Below are positions 24,406 through 31,945 of a DNA stretch of 64,000 nucleotides, one piece after another. The position numbers and the translations under genes were made by a program. Below the pieces are notes generated by a model. The model saw only the letters and a program-made list of their open reading frames with translations. It was not told the origin of the DNA and made no database searches. The first letter of the stretch is position 1. The number at the start of each line of letters is the position of its first letter. Origin of the DNA: a virus; IMG/VR virus record IMGVR_UViG_3300021057_000274, positions 1-64,000 of that record; one strand, given 5' to 3'.

Positions 24406-24663
24406 GTGAAGCGCACCGCCGAAAAGCCGATCTGGCGATTTAGAACCGAGGAGGAGTGGGGGAGACGAATCGGTGATTTGCCGACGGGAGTGGGTCTCAA
24501 GGGCAGCTTCGTGCTGTTCTGGCAAACGAGAGGTTCACTCTTGGAGTTCATCTCGATCTCGCTGAACATGACGGCCATCTGGCTCCTCTTCTGGCTCGCC
24601 GGGAAGATGTACGAGGTTGGCCAGTGGCGAGAGAGCTTCCGAAAGAAGTCTAGACGACCTTGA
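24406..24663 (+). CDS. Membrane-anchored hypothetical protein, 85 residues
   Basis: GTG start two bases after the HNH stop. One membrane helix at about 45-70 (LEFISISLNMTAIWLLFWLAG) with basic flanks. Ends convergently with the mART gene, overlapping by 14 bases. Confidence 0.6.
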   Translation: MKRTAEKPIWRFRTEEEWGRRIGDLPTGVGLKGSFVLFWQTRGSLLEFISISLNMTAIWLLFWLAGKMYEVGQWRESFRKKSRRP

Positions 24664-25120
24664 TCGTGTGAGCTGAGATCTCGTTCGCGTCAACGACGAG
24701 CTCGTGTTCCTCGGCCTTGCCCCGCATGATGATCGCTCCGACGGGAACGTCGACCTTGATCACGAGCATCTTCTTACCGCGGTTCCCCGCAAAGTTGCCC
24801 CAGCTCTCGGCGAACTTCTTGCTCGTCGTGAAGCCCATCGGGTCTAGATCGGCGCCGTTCTTCCAGTCCTCCAGCTTCTTGGGGGTGATGCTCCGGTAGA
24901 GCGTGAGCGTGTCGCCGTGCTTCTCGCGGAGCCGCTCCTCGAGCTCAGAGCGGTAGGCGAAGTAGCCGGGCATCGCTTGGACGTGATACGCGGCCTCAGG
25001 ATCGCCGAAGTCACCGACGCCTCCCGCCCAGGCCTCCTCGGCGGCTTGGATCCCGTCGGTCACCTCGATCTCGTCGACGGTGTCTCTCGCGTCGGACTCG
25101 TACAGATCACTGAGCTTCAT
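24650..25120 (-). CDS. Mono-ADP-ribosyltransferase, possible head-packaged effector
   Basis: A protein of 156 residues. It has the R-S-E pattern of arginine-specific ADP-ribosyltransferases: Arg76 in LTLYRS, the TTS version of the S-T-S motif in GFTTSKKFA (98-100), and the E-x-E pair in KAEEHELVVD (E138, E140). T4 Alt/ModA and VIP2-type toxins share this plan; here it is a minimal catalytic domain. The N-terminus MKLSDLYES resembles a capsid-targeting peptide, as Alt carries, so it may be injected with the DNA. Minus strand, alone, with a TAAATA element upstream. Target unknown. Confidence 0.75.
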   Translation of the reverse strand: MKLSDLYESDARDTVDEIEVTDGIQAAEEAWAGGVGDFGDPEAAYHVQAMPGYFAYRSELEERLREKHGDTLTLYRSITPKKLEDWKNGADLDPMGFTTSKKFAESWGNFAGNRGKKMLVIKVDVPVGAIIMRGKAEEHELVVDANEISAHTIKVV

Positions 25121-25137
25121 GAGAGATATTTAGCCAG

Positions 25138-25166
25138 TGTACTTTGGAGCTGAGAGATGATACAAT
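25138..25166 (+). promoter_or_regulatory. Promoter with ribosome-site leader
   Basis: -35 TGTACT (25138-25143), 17-bp spacer, -10 TACAAT (25161-25166). A GGAGG site precedes ATG 25191. It is divergent from the mART gene, whose upstream CTAAATATC lies at 25125-25133. Confidence 0.6.
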
Positions 25167-25190
25167 TCTTCATCTATTCTCGGAGGCGAG

Positions 25191-25448
25191 ATGGTCACCG
25201 AAGAAATCTTCAACGACGCTGATCGCAAGCAGATCGTCGACATCGCGAGCGGCGAGGCCGATCTTGACCTCGACACTCCCCTCTACGAGAAGCTCTTCGA
25301 GTACTTTCTGAGCACGAACGAGATGCCATACGGCGTCGCGAAGGCTCGCACGGGTGATCCTGACTTCTGGATCGCCGAGAAGCTCTCGATGCTTCAACTC
25401 AAGAACGACCTCGAGCGAGTGCTGCACGCCAAGCAGGTGAAGAGATAG
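25191..25448 (+). CDS. Hypothetical protein, 85 residues
   Basis: Acidic N-terminal half (DIASGEADLDLDTPLYEK), then a helical, basic C-terminus. Strong ribosome site GGAGGCGAG. Followed by a short tandem repeat (AGATAGAC twice, 25444-25459). Unrecognised. Confidence 0.6.
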   Translation: MVTEEIFNDADRKQIVDIASGEADLDLDTPLYEKLFEYFLSTNEMPYGVAKARTGDPDFWIAEKLSMLQLKNDLERVLHAKQVKR

Positions 25449-25460
25449 ACAGATAGACAG

Positions 25461-25859
25461 ATGGAGAAGATCACCAAGCTGCGACAGTTGCTCGCGGCCC
25501 TAGAGACGGCAATTCGAGGCACGTTCGACGAGACGTATCGTGGAGTCGAGATAGATCCAGACGTCGAGGAGCTCAAGCTCAAGATCGAGCGTCTCTTCAA
25601 GGGAGATGAGGAAAAGAAGAAGCCGCCGGTTTACAAGCCCTTCGACCTCGAGTGCGAGCTGAGCCGGTATGACTTCTACCGCAATCGTGACGGCCGCGAG
25701 TCGGCTAGCGTCTCGATGCGAGCGATCAAGACGAACTACCTCGCCGTGCTCCGCAACATGTACACGAAGCCTGGCGGGCGAAAGCATCCCTACCGCTACG
25801 GCTACATCGAGACGTGCGCGTCGATTCGCTATCTCATGAGACGAGGGGTGATCGCATGA
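25461..25859 (+). CDS. Hypothetical protein, 132 residues
   Basis: N-terminal coiled-coil-like helix (EELKLKIERLFKGDEEKKK), then a polar Arg/Tyr-rich half (YDFYRNRDGRESASVSM). Unrecognised. A nine-codon ORF at 25856-25885 overlaps its stop and may only provide coupling. Confidence 0.6.
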   Translation: MEKITKLRQLLAALETAIRGTFDETYRGVEIDPDVEELKLKIERLFKGDEEKKKPPVYKPFDLECELSRYDFYRNRDGRESASVSMRAIKTNYLAVLRNMYTKPGGRKHPYRYGYIETCASIRYLMRRGVIA

Positions 25860-25887
25860 TTGACTTTTCCAACAACGGAAGCTGACA

Positions 25888-26145
25888 TTGATCGTTTCTA
25901 CCCCTGTGGTGATCAAGCTCATCCAAGCCCTCGCGAAGGTGAAGCGTGACGGAGAGGGCGTGATCGTCTTGACACCTACCGAAGCGCAAGAGCTTCTCGA
26001 CTCATTCAAGGACCAGCACAACGAAACGATCGACGAGCTGATCAGGCGCGCACAGGACAACGCGAAGCTCCACGCCGGGAGCCTCGGCGAGGCTCAGTGG
26101 ACGCTGATCGAGCACTGGCTCGAGCCCCACAAGATCAAGAAGTGA
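25888..26145 (+). CDS. Hypothetical protein, 85 residues
   Basis: TTG start at 25888 with GGAAG upstream. Helical (LTPTEAQELLDSFKDQHNETI). The stop overlaps the GTG of the membrane protease. Unrecognised. Confidence 0.6.
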   Translation: MIVSTPVVIKLIQALAKVKRDGEGVIVLTPTEAQELLDSFKDQHNETIDELIRRAQDNAKLHAGSLGEAQWTLIEHWLEPHKIKK

Positions 26146-26795
26146 ACGTCGCCCTAGCCGTCGCCGTCATCGCGACGGTCGTTCTCTCGTACGTCCCCGG
26201 GTTGGGGGTTCTGACATATCCTCTGACGCTGTTCGACACGACGATCCACGAGATGTGTCACGCGGTCGCCTCCTGGCTGACCGGCGGTAGCGTGCACAGC
26301 ATCAGCATCTTCCAAGACACGTCAGGAGTGACGATGGTCAGCGGAGGCTTTCACGTGGTGACCGCGTCGGCCGGGTATGTAGGTACCACCGTCACCGGCT
26401 TGTTGATGGTGCTCGCCACGGGAGGCCGCGGCACGCGGCTCATCGGCGGCTGCCTGATGGCGGTGGGTGCGGTCATGTTCTTCCTCGTCTCGTTCTTCTC
26501 CCCGATCGGTCTCGCGTGCGCGCTCGCGCTGGTCGGGATCGGCTTTCTCTTGCTAACGAAGCTTCCACAGCATGTCGCCGACCTGATCGTCGCGTTTCTC
26601 GGGATGCAACTCATCGTTAACTCCTTCTACGATCTCGGTGGCCTCTTTCGCATGAGCGTCTCCTCGCAAACTTTCACCGACGCGCTCATCATGCAGAGCA
26701 TGACTGGAATTCCTGCGGTCATGTGGGCGTTGCTCTGGATGGGGCTCTCTGGCGCCGCCGTGATCTTTAGCGTGATCTACCTAAGCAAGCGTTGA
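26142..26795 (+). CDS. M50B-like membrane metalloprotease
   Basis: A protein of 217 residues with at least five hydrophobic helices. The HExxH zinc motif IHEMCHAVASWLTGG (H36, E37, H40) lies at the end of the first helix, followed by GGSVHSISIF, as in M50B-like peptidases of Actinobacteria and Proteobacteria. GTG start by GTGA overlap. The family has site-2-protease-like topology; a role in regulated intramembrane cleavage is inference. An SPFH protein follows 2 kb downstream. Confidence 0.7.
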   Translation: MNVALAVAVIATVVLSYVPGLGVLTYPLTLFDTTIHEMCHAVASWLTGGSVHSISIFQDTSGVTMVSGGFHVVTASAGYVGTTVTGLLMVLATGGRGTRLIGGCLMAVGAVMFFLVSFFSPIGLACALALVGIGFLLLTKLPQHVADLIVAFLGMQLIVNSFYDLGGLFRMSVSSQTFTDALIMQSMTGIPAVMWALLWMGLSGAAVIFSVIYLSKR

Positions 26796-26811
26796 TGTTA
26801 CATCTTCGCAG

Positions 26812-26840
26812 TTTACTCGCGAACGCGCCGGTGATACAAT
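26812..26840 (+). promoter_or_regulatory. Promoter, leaderless class
   Basis: -35 TTTACT (26812-26817), 17-bp spacer, -10 TACAAT (26835-26840). ATG 26849 follows after 8 bases. The promoter lies inside an upstream extension of the next frame, showing that the longer start at 26792 is wrong or alternative. Confidence 0.65.
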
Positions 26841-26848
26841 CTCCTGAC

Positions 26849-27415
26849 ATGATGCGTAACACGTCAAACGCGGCGGTTCAACACTTGATCTGGTTGCGTC
26901 AATCACAGCCAGATGCGCCGTGGTGCATCGTCGCGTCTGGAACTCCTGGCAGCGGCAAGTCGACCTTCCTCAAGCTTCTCCAGCAACGCTTCGCCGAGGA
27001 GCTCAAGGTCGACTTCATCGTCGCGTCGACGGACGAGCTCGTCGAGAAGTACGCGCGAGAGAACAATGTCTCTTACGACGCCGCGTACCGTCGCCTCAAC
27101 TTCAAAGCGCTCGAGCTTCAGTTCAAGCGCGACATCGGCGACGCGTTCGCCGGCGGCTTCAACCTGATCGTTGACCGCACGAACCTGACGCCCAAGGCGC
27201 GTAACAAGACGCTCGCTCGTGCGCCGCGCAACTACTTCAAGCTCGGCCTGGCGTTCGAGCTCCCGGAGGACATCCGCCGCGCGCGTCTCGAGACGCGCAA
27301 GCTCCAGGACGGGAAGTCCGTGCCAGACGACGTCCTCGAGAACATGAACAAGAGCTATCTGGCTCCCTCGAAGAGCGAGGGCTTCGACCACGTCATGACG
27401 GTGATCACTGGATGA
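26849..27415 (+). CDS. P-loop kinase, polynucleotide-kinase/zeta-like
   Basis: A protein of 188 residues from ATG 26849. P-loop IVASGTPGSGKSTFLKLL near residue 30, then FIVASTDELVEKY (substrate-binding Asp), NLIVDRTNLTPKARNK (Walker B-like DRTN as in T4 Pnk and related kinases) and a lid RRARLETRKLQDGK. The fold fits 5'-polynucleotide kinases and zeta-type kinases. An RNA ligase lies at 42001, so RNA end repair is a reasonable guess. No phosphatase domain is present. Confidence 0.7.
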   Translation: MMRNTSNAAVQHLIWLRQSQPDAPWCIVASGTPGSGKSTFLKLLQQRFAEELKVDFIVASTDELVEKYARENNVSYDAAYRRLNFKALELQFKRDIGDAFAGGFNLIVDRTNLTPKARNKTLARAPRNYFKLGLAFELPEDIRRARLETRKLQDGKSVPDDVLENMNKSYLAPSKSEGFDHVMTVITG

Positions 27416-27855
27416 GCGATAGGTGGGTACGATTCGATACGTACGAGCGTGATGTTCTCACGACGACCAAGCGGGGATTTTACGCGTACAAGAAGGTGAG
27501 GGTCTTCGTGAAGGATCATGGAGAGATGCCAGGAATCGCAACTCTCTGGATTCCGAAAGGAACACGGGTGAAGTGCTACGCGGGGCTTCTCTATCGAACT
27601 CCGCGCGGATATGGCAAGTGCCGAGCCGAACAAGCGAAGGTCGTGGCGATTCACGTGTTCAAGAGCTGGGGGACTCACGGCGTGAAGCCGCAATTTGGAC
27701 AGAGCGTGGCGACAGCGCGCTCACAGTGGGACGATGAGTTCAGGTACTACAAGGGAAAGATCGCCAGGCCGAGAGGTTACTTCGAAGAGACCTTCTCAAC
27801 TTGCGGCAACGGCATTCACTTTTACCGCACGAAGAGAGAAGCGTTCAACCACTGA
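27412..27855 (+). CDS. Hypothetical protein, first of a paralogous pair
   Basis: A protein of 147 residues, ATGA-coupled. Shares with the next gene the segments YGKCRAEQAKVV and a C-terminal C-G-N-GIHFYRTKREA. The pattern (Cys, then S/N-G-I-H-F, then T-x-x-E-A) is a hallmark of a phage family I cannot name. Function unknown. Confidence 0.65.
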   Translation: MSDRWVRFDTYERDVLTTTKRGFYAYKKVRVFVKDHGEMPGIATLWIPKGTRVKCYAGLLYRTPRGYGKCRAEQAKVVAIHVFKSWGTHGVKPQFGQSVATARSQWDDEFRYYKGKIARPRGYFEETFSTCGNGIHFYRTKREAFNH

Positions 27856-27856
27856 C

Positions 27857-28312
27857 ATGAAACTTCTGCCGCACGAGAAGAAGAGGCTTCACCCGCCGTG
27901 GGCGCGAACTAGCCCTGACGTGGATGTCTTGATGAGGCTCGACCGATCGCGGCGAGTCTACAAGACCGCTTACAGCATGGATGACTCTATGCGCGTCATC
28001 GTCACGCTGATCCTCCCGGCCGGTGCGATCGTCAAGGCTCCGTACGGGTGGTTCAAGCGTGATCCTAGAGCTGTCGAGTTCGGCAAGTGTCGCGCCTCGC
28101 GAGCTCAGGTCGTGGGAATTCGTGAGCTGAGCGGCCGAGGCAAGCGACGTCCAAAGTCATTCAAGAAGGCGCGCTCTCGTTACAATTCAAGGTTCATCTA
28201 TCGGCTTGGCGCGACCGTGAAGCCGAGATTCAGGTTCGGCGTGTCGCTGCTCGAGTGCACGTCTGGCATCCACTTCTTTCACACTCGCAGCGAAGCCGAA
28301 GCTTACTGTTAA
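27857..28312 (+). CDS. Hypothetical protein, second of a paralogous pair
   Basis: A protein of 151 residues. Parallel features to the 27412 product: FGKCRASRAQVVGI and CTSGIHFFHTRSEAEA at the end. Divergence is high apart from these blocks, so the duplication is old. Strongly basic. Confidence 0.65.
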   Translation: MKLLPHEKKRLHPPWARTSPDVDVLMRLDRSRRVYKTAYSMDDSMRVIVTLILPAGAIVKAPYGWFKRDPRAVEFGKCRASRAQVVGIRELSGRGKRRPKSFKKARSRYNSRFIYRLGATVKPRFRFGVSLLECTSGIHFFHTRSEAEAYC

Positions 28313-28322
28313 GGGAGAGAAC

Positions 28323-29186
28323 ATGTTCAAGTATTACAGCTACGACGAGCGCGACAACTTCCACCTGCACGTCGGAAAGATCTTTCTGCACGTGCTGATC
28401 GTCCTCTCGATCCTCATCTGGCTGAGCAAGTTCGGGTGGCACCGGATCGAGACCCCGCCGGGGCACGAGACGGTATTGATCGACAAGCCGTGGTTCGGCG
28501 GCCAGGGTGGCGCGCGCACCCAGACGCAGCAGCCTGGCACAGGTTGGTACTGGTTCTCAACCGTTGGCCTGAACGTCGAGACGACGCCGATTCGGTACGA
28601 CGAGCCGTTAGACGATCTGGTGACCGCGGACAACAACTTCCTTGACTTCAATACCTACATCGTCCTCCAGTGGCATGATGCGGCGTACAACGTCCAAAAG
28701 TTCGGCTGGACGAAGTGGTACGACCACAACCTCAAGGAGCCATACCGGACGATCGTTCGCAACGAGGCGAAGAGGTACCAGATGACCCCCTTGATGACCG
28801 ATAACAAGACCAGCGACGAGATGGAACGGAGCGTTCGCGAGACCTTCGCGAAGGTGATCGCTGAGTCGGGACTCAAGGTGACGATTCGCGACATGAGCAT
28901 CGGCCGCGGACGTCCGAACCAGCCGGTCGTCGACGAGATGGATCGGACCGCCGCTCAACAGCAGCGCAAAAAGTCCGAGGACGAGCGCAAGAAGGCCGAG
29001 GACGCTCGGAGCGCCGCCGAGGCCTCGCGCGCCAAGGCCGACAACGCTTACCGCGAGGCGATGCGGATGGACACCACCCAGTTCATCGAGCTAGAGAAGG
29101 CGAAGATCTTCGCGGCCGCGTGCCGCGACAAGGCCTCATGCGTGATCGTTAACGGCGCCGCGACGCCGATCCAGATCTCGAAGTGA
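28323..29186 (+). CDS. SPFH/Band 7 membrane protein
   Basis: A protein of 287 residues with GGGAGA before its ATG. An N-terminal membrane helix (about 20-40, IFLHVLIVLSILIWLSKF) is followed by a Band-7-like domain (PPGHETVLIDKPWF, GLNVETTPIRYDEP, DFNTYIVLQWHD) and a long Ala/Lys/Glu-rich coiled coil (about 205-255). This is the prohibitin/stomatin/HflK plan. Such proteins build membrane scaffolds and regulate proteases. The M50-type protease gene lies 1.5 kb upstream. A phage-side role is unknown. Confidence 0.75.
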   Translation: MFKYYSYDERDNFHLHVGKIFLHVLIVLSILIWLSKFGWHRIETPPGHETVLIDKPWFGGQGGARTQTQQPGTGWYWFSTVGLNVETTPIRYDEPLDDLVTADNNFLDFNTYIVLQWHDAAYNVQKFGWTKWYDHNLKEPYRTIVRNEAKRYQMTPLMTDNKTSDEMERSVRETFAKVIAESGLKVTIRDMSIGRGRPNQPVVDEMDRTAAQQQRKKSEDERKKAEDARSAAEASRAKADNAYREAMRMDTTQFIELEKAKIFAAACRDKASCVIVNGAATPIQISK

Positions 29187-29233
29187 CGATCGTCGAGCGC
29201 AAGGGAAAGTTTTGGCTACAAGGCGCTGACTGA
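29183..29233 (+). CDS. Possible 16-residue peptide
   Basis: GTG 29183 overlaps the SPFH stop and the frame ends two bases before the next GTG at 29236. It may only carry ribosomes between genes. Confidence 0.25.
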   Translation: MTIVERKGKFWLQGAD

Positions 29234-29235
29234 AC

Positions 29236-29670
29236 GTGAGCCTGCGGACTAGACGAAGGCGCCGTCGGCGCGCTAGAGCGGGGATTCTCTCGCCGCACCC
29301 TCCGCCCCCACCCTCTACGAATCTACCGCCTGAGCCTGTCTCGAGCGGGAGTAATCTCACCGACGAAGAGAAGCGCCTCTACAAGCTGCTGACCGGACGA
29401 GAGCCTGAGGAGCGCAAGACCATCGACGCGAGCATGCTCGACGACATCGACGGCATCTTACTCGACGCGAATGAGCGCTTCGACGAGTACCTCAACCTCA
29501 AGCGTGAGCGCAAGCCTGCGCTCCAGCGGCTTCTGGATTGGGAGCCGGTTCCTGAGCTCAAGCTTCGTGATAACTTCGGCTTCTATCTCATTTTGTTGCT
29601 TCCGATCTCCTTGCTTGCTTCTATCGTCTTCGCCATGTTTTTCACCATGGTGAAGAGCTTGATGAGCTGA
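29236..29670 (+). CDS. Arg/Pro-rich protein with C-terminal membrane helix
   Basis: A protein of 144 residues. Very basic start (TRRRRRRRARAG), proline-rich linker (HPPPPPSTNLPPEP), acidic helical middle and a membrane helix at about 118-140 (FYLILLLPISLLASIVFAMF). A tail-anchored plan. Function unknown. Confidence 0.6.
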   Translation: MSLRTRRRRRRRARAGILSPHPPPPPSTNLPPEPVSSGSNLTDEEKRLYKLLTGREPEERKTIDASMLDDIDGILLDANERFDEYLNLKRERKPALQRLLDWEPVPELKLRDNFGFYLILLLPISLLASIVFAMFFTMVKSLMS

Positions 29671-29672
29671 CT

Positions 29673-29984
29673 GTGGCCGCCTACGTCGACAAGGCGACCT
29701 GGCGAAAGCCCGGAGCGACGCCGCGCTCTCCCAACTACTGCCACCTGGTCGCTGACACCCTCGAGGAGCTCCACCAGATGGCCGAAACTGTCGGCCTCAG
29801 CCGAGGTAGCTTTCAAAATACGAGGTATCCGCACTACGACTTGACCGAAAAGCGTCGCGCCGTCGCGATCGAGAACGGAGCTCTAGAGGTATCATCTAGA
29901 GAGATCGTCGCTAAGGCAAAATTCCTAGCAGCCGAGCGCGAGGATAAGATAGCTCGGAATGACAAGAAAAAGAGCACTAGATGA
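29673..29984 (+). CDS. DUF4031-family protein
   Basis: A protein of 103 residues. VDKATWRKPG, YCHLVADTLEELHQMAETVGL, SFQNTRYPHYDLTEKRRAVAIENGA and EVSSRE match the DUF4031 pattern (Y-V-D...H-x-x-A-D-T-x-E-E-L-H...P-H-Y-D). DUF4031 is widespread in phages and bacteria and has no settled function. GTG start. Confidence 0.75.
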   Translation: MAAYVDKATWRKPGATPRSPNYCHLVADTLEELHQMAETVGLSRGSFQNTRYPHYDLTEKRRAVAIENGALEVSSREIVAKAKFLAAEREDKIARNDKKKSTR

Positions 29985-30675
29985 GCGTCCGTCCAAGCAA
30001 CTCCTTCGCGGAAAGTACCTCGCCAAGCGCAACGGGGGAGACGAGTCGCCCCTCGAGCATACCGTGGCGTCCCTCACCGAGAACAATCTTCTCTCGGGGC
30101 TCCTCAACTTCGTCGCAGCGTATCCCGGCTTCGCACGCCGCCTCTTCGACACCCACGGCCACGTCAAGGGTCTCGGTACCCGTCTCGGGCGCGGAGAGGT
30201 TCTCGTCTGGTTTATCTTCGACGACGTCGAGCTCGGAGGCTCCTCGTCCAATCATGATGTCGTTATCGGAGGGAAGCCTGTTCTGGAGATTAAATGCGCT
30301 CGGCGCTCTGGACAACGCTACCACTCGTTCATGCTTGGAATTGATGAGGTGCCTGCGTCTCTTAAGTACTTCTACAGGACTCTCAAGCTCTTCGAGAGAG
30401 CAGATCGAGCTGGTCGCGTTAGCCTCCCTCAACACTTTGCGAACATATCAAAGAAAAAGCTGGAGGAGCTTAGAGCGGCGTACCCTGCGGCCTACCGTCG
30501 GTCAGAGGAGCGATACCTTGACGATCTTCTCGAGCACGGACCGGTCGGGAAGAAGTCTTATCTCATCTTCGACTACGACACCGGCACGCCCATCTACCTC
30601 GGAAAGCTCAAGCGGGAGCAGCTCAAGATCGACCGGGTCTCTGGCGGGTTGACCCGGCTCTCCTTCAAGCCATGA
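29959..30675 (+). CDS. Possible PD-(D/E)XK nuclease-like protein
   Basis: A protein of 238 residues overlapping the DUF4031 gene by 26 bases. GEVLVWFIFDDVELG followed by HDVVIGGKPVLEIKCARR gives an acidic residue, then D, then E-x-K, the order of restriction-like nuclease folds. The rest is basic and helical with no other motif. The assignment rests on this one cluster. Confidence 0.45.
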   Translation: MTRKRALDERPSKQLLRGKYLAKRNGGDESPLEHTVASLTENNLLSGLLNFVAAYPGFARRLFDTHGHVKGLGTRLGRGEVLVWFIFDDVELGGSSSNHDVVIGGKPVLEIKCARRSGQRYHSFMLGIDEVPASLKYFYRTLKLFERADRAGRVSLPQHFANISKKKLEELRAAYPAAYRRSEERYLDDLLEHGPVGKKSYLIFDYDTGTPIYLGKLKREQLKIDRVSGGLTRLSFKP

Positions 30676-30815
30676 TCGACCTTCTCATCTATCTCGCCTT
30701 CGTCGTCGTTCCGGTGCTCGGGTTGGTCCTCATCGAGTGGTTTCGAGATTGGCTCTACCGCCGCCACGAGATCGACATCAGCCTCGGCCACGGCATCGGT
30801 CCGGGAGATCACTGA
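30672..30815 (+). CDS. Small membrane protein, 47 residues
   Basis: ATG 30672 overlaps the previous TGA. One helix (LLIYLAFVVVPVLGLVLIEW) then a basic and polar tail. Its stop TGA overlaps the next ATG 30815. Unrecognised. Confidence 0.55.
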   Translation: MIDLLIYLAFVVVPVLGLVLIEWFRDWLYRRHEIDISLGHGIGPGDH

Positions 30816-31110
30816 TGCCGCCTCCTCACCGCTCACCGAGCTCTCCGCCCGGTGAGACGATCACCGGCACCCTCAATCTCATCCACCCTGAGGAGCTCTC
30901 TCCCGAGCAGCTCAAGATCTACTACGCGCTCGGCGGAAACCGATCCTCGAGCTTGATCCCAACTACAACCCTGGAGCTCGCGCCGAGGAGCACCGCGACT
31001 ACGGAGATGTCACTCTCCTCGAGGCCCTTCCAGGTCTTGCGATTCTCGGGTTCATCTTCTTCAGCGTTCCATTCTGTCTCTTCATGCTGTATCTTTTTGT
31101 GACGAATTGA
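30815..31110 (+). pseudogene. Frame-broken membrane protein
   Basis: From ATG 30815 the frame reads a Pro-rich start and PEELSPEQLKIYYALGGN, then turns into a Ser/Thr-rich run typical of out-of-frame sequence. In the -1 frame the next bases read ILELDPNYNPGARAEEHRDY and end in a membrane helix, LAILGFIFFSVPFCLFML, with stop at 31108-31110. One missing C near 30946 would join them as GGN-P-ILELD. Sequencing error, mutation or -1 frameshifting are all possible. Confidence 0.5.
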
Positions 31111-31118
31111 GTTAAAAT
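31090..31118 (+). promoter_or_regulatory. Weak promoter with ribosome-site leader
   Basis: -10 TAAAAT (31113-31118) in TGAGTTAAAAT, as at 23159. The -35 position (TATCTT) is poor. GTGGAGG precedes ATG 31143. Confidence 0.4.
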
Positions 31119-31142
31119 GTCTCAACTTCTAGTGGAGGCGCT

Positions 31143-31436
31143 ATGAAGGTCACCGAAAGGACGGAATTCAAGGACACGGAGCTCTACGTGCTAGCCGCAG
31201 GCGGCGGCAAGTACGGCCACGTGTCACGCCTGGGCTCCGAAGTGTACGTCTCGAAGAAAGCCGCTGAGACGGCTCTCGAGGCGGCGAAGAAGAAGGCCGC
31301 GGCGGCGAACTACTCGTTCGGCCTCAACTACGCACCGATGACCCTGGACGACTACATCGACGAGCGCGTCTCTGACGCGAACCGGGACGGTTACCACGAC
31401 GGCGAGGCCTCGGCCGGTTGCTCGGAGTGCCGATGA
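31143..31436 (+). CDS. Hypothetical protein, 97 residues
   Basis: Ala/Lys-rich helix in the middle (ETALEAAKKKAAAANYSFGL), C-terminal CSEC. Good ribosome site. Unrecognised. Confidence 0.6.
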   Translation: MKVTERTEFKDTELYVLAAGGGKYGHVSRLGSEVYVSKKAAETALEAAKKKAAAANYSFGLNYAPMTLDDYIDERVSDANRDGYHDGEASAGCSECR

Positions 31437-31945
31437 GCACCCGTCGTCTCATGATCTTCGCCGATGGAAGCGTGGTGGACGGGGCACCGTCGTTCGACGG
31501 GTTTTGCGGCACTTCGGCGCGGTTCAATGACTTTGAGCCTGCCGTCTTTCTCGAGAACGCGAGAGCTTACGCGACGCTCTCCTCGAGCGACCATTTCCAT
31601 CCGGTGATCGGTTCAATCAGCGGCGACGCCGACGTCAGGTTTGGATCGTTTCGGATCATCACCAAGAACATGAGCTTCTTTGGCAGGAACACCGGTCGTG
31701 GGTTGTACGTCTACATGATCTCGGAGCATGCCGCCAAGCGGAGCTACAAGACCGGCGTTTATTCAACGATCGCGGCTGGCATCGTTTACAAGATGGATCC
31801 AACTAGCAAAGACGAGAACACGGCTGACGAGCTCGTGAAACTCATCGCCGAGCATGCCTTCTTCGTCTCGCACACTCATGATAAAATCTTCTCTCGCATC
31901 TACGAGAGATTCTCCAAGACCTTCGCCAGCAGAGAGGTGACATGA
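31433..31945 (+). CDS. Hypothetical protein, 170 residues
   Basis: ATGA-coupled. Starts RRLMIFADGSVVDGAPSFDG, which looks like a beta strand and Asp loop, but no known motif follows. The centre (GRGLYVYMISEHAAKRSYKTG) is alpha/beta. Coupled to the PTH2-like gene. Confidence 0.6.
   Translation: MSTRRLMIFADGSVVDGAPSFDGFCGTSARFNDFEPAVFLENARAYATLSSSDHFHPVIGSISGDADVRFGSFRIITKNMSFFGRNTGRGLYVYMISEHAAKRSYKTGVYSTIAAGIVYKMDPTSKDENTADELVKLIAEHAFFVSHTHDKIFSRIYERFSKTFASREVT

Noticed and set aside
25444-25459. AGATAGAC short tandem repeat
   Set aside because: Only two copies between genes, with no frame consequence and no other feature; likely chance.
26792-26848. Upstream start (26792) for the polynucleotide-kinase-like gene
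   Set aside because: A complete promoter with 17-bp spacing lies inside this extension, and ATG 26849 directly follows the -10. The longer form could still exist on read-through mRNA.
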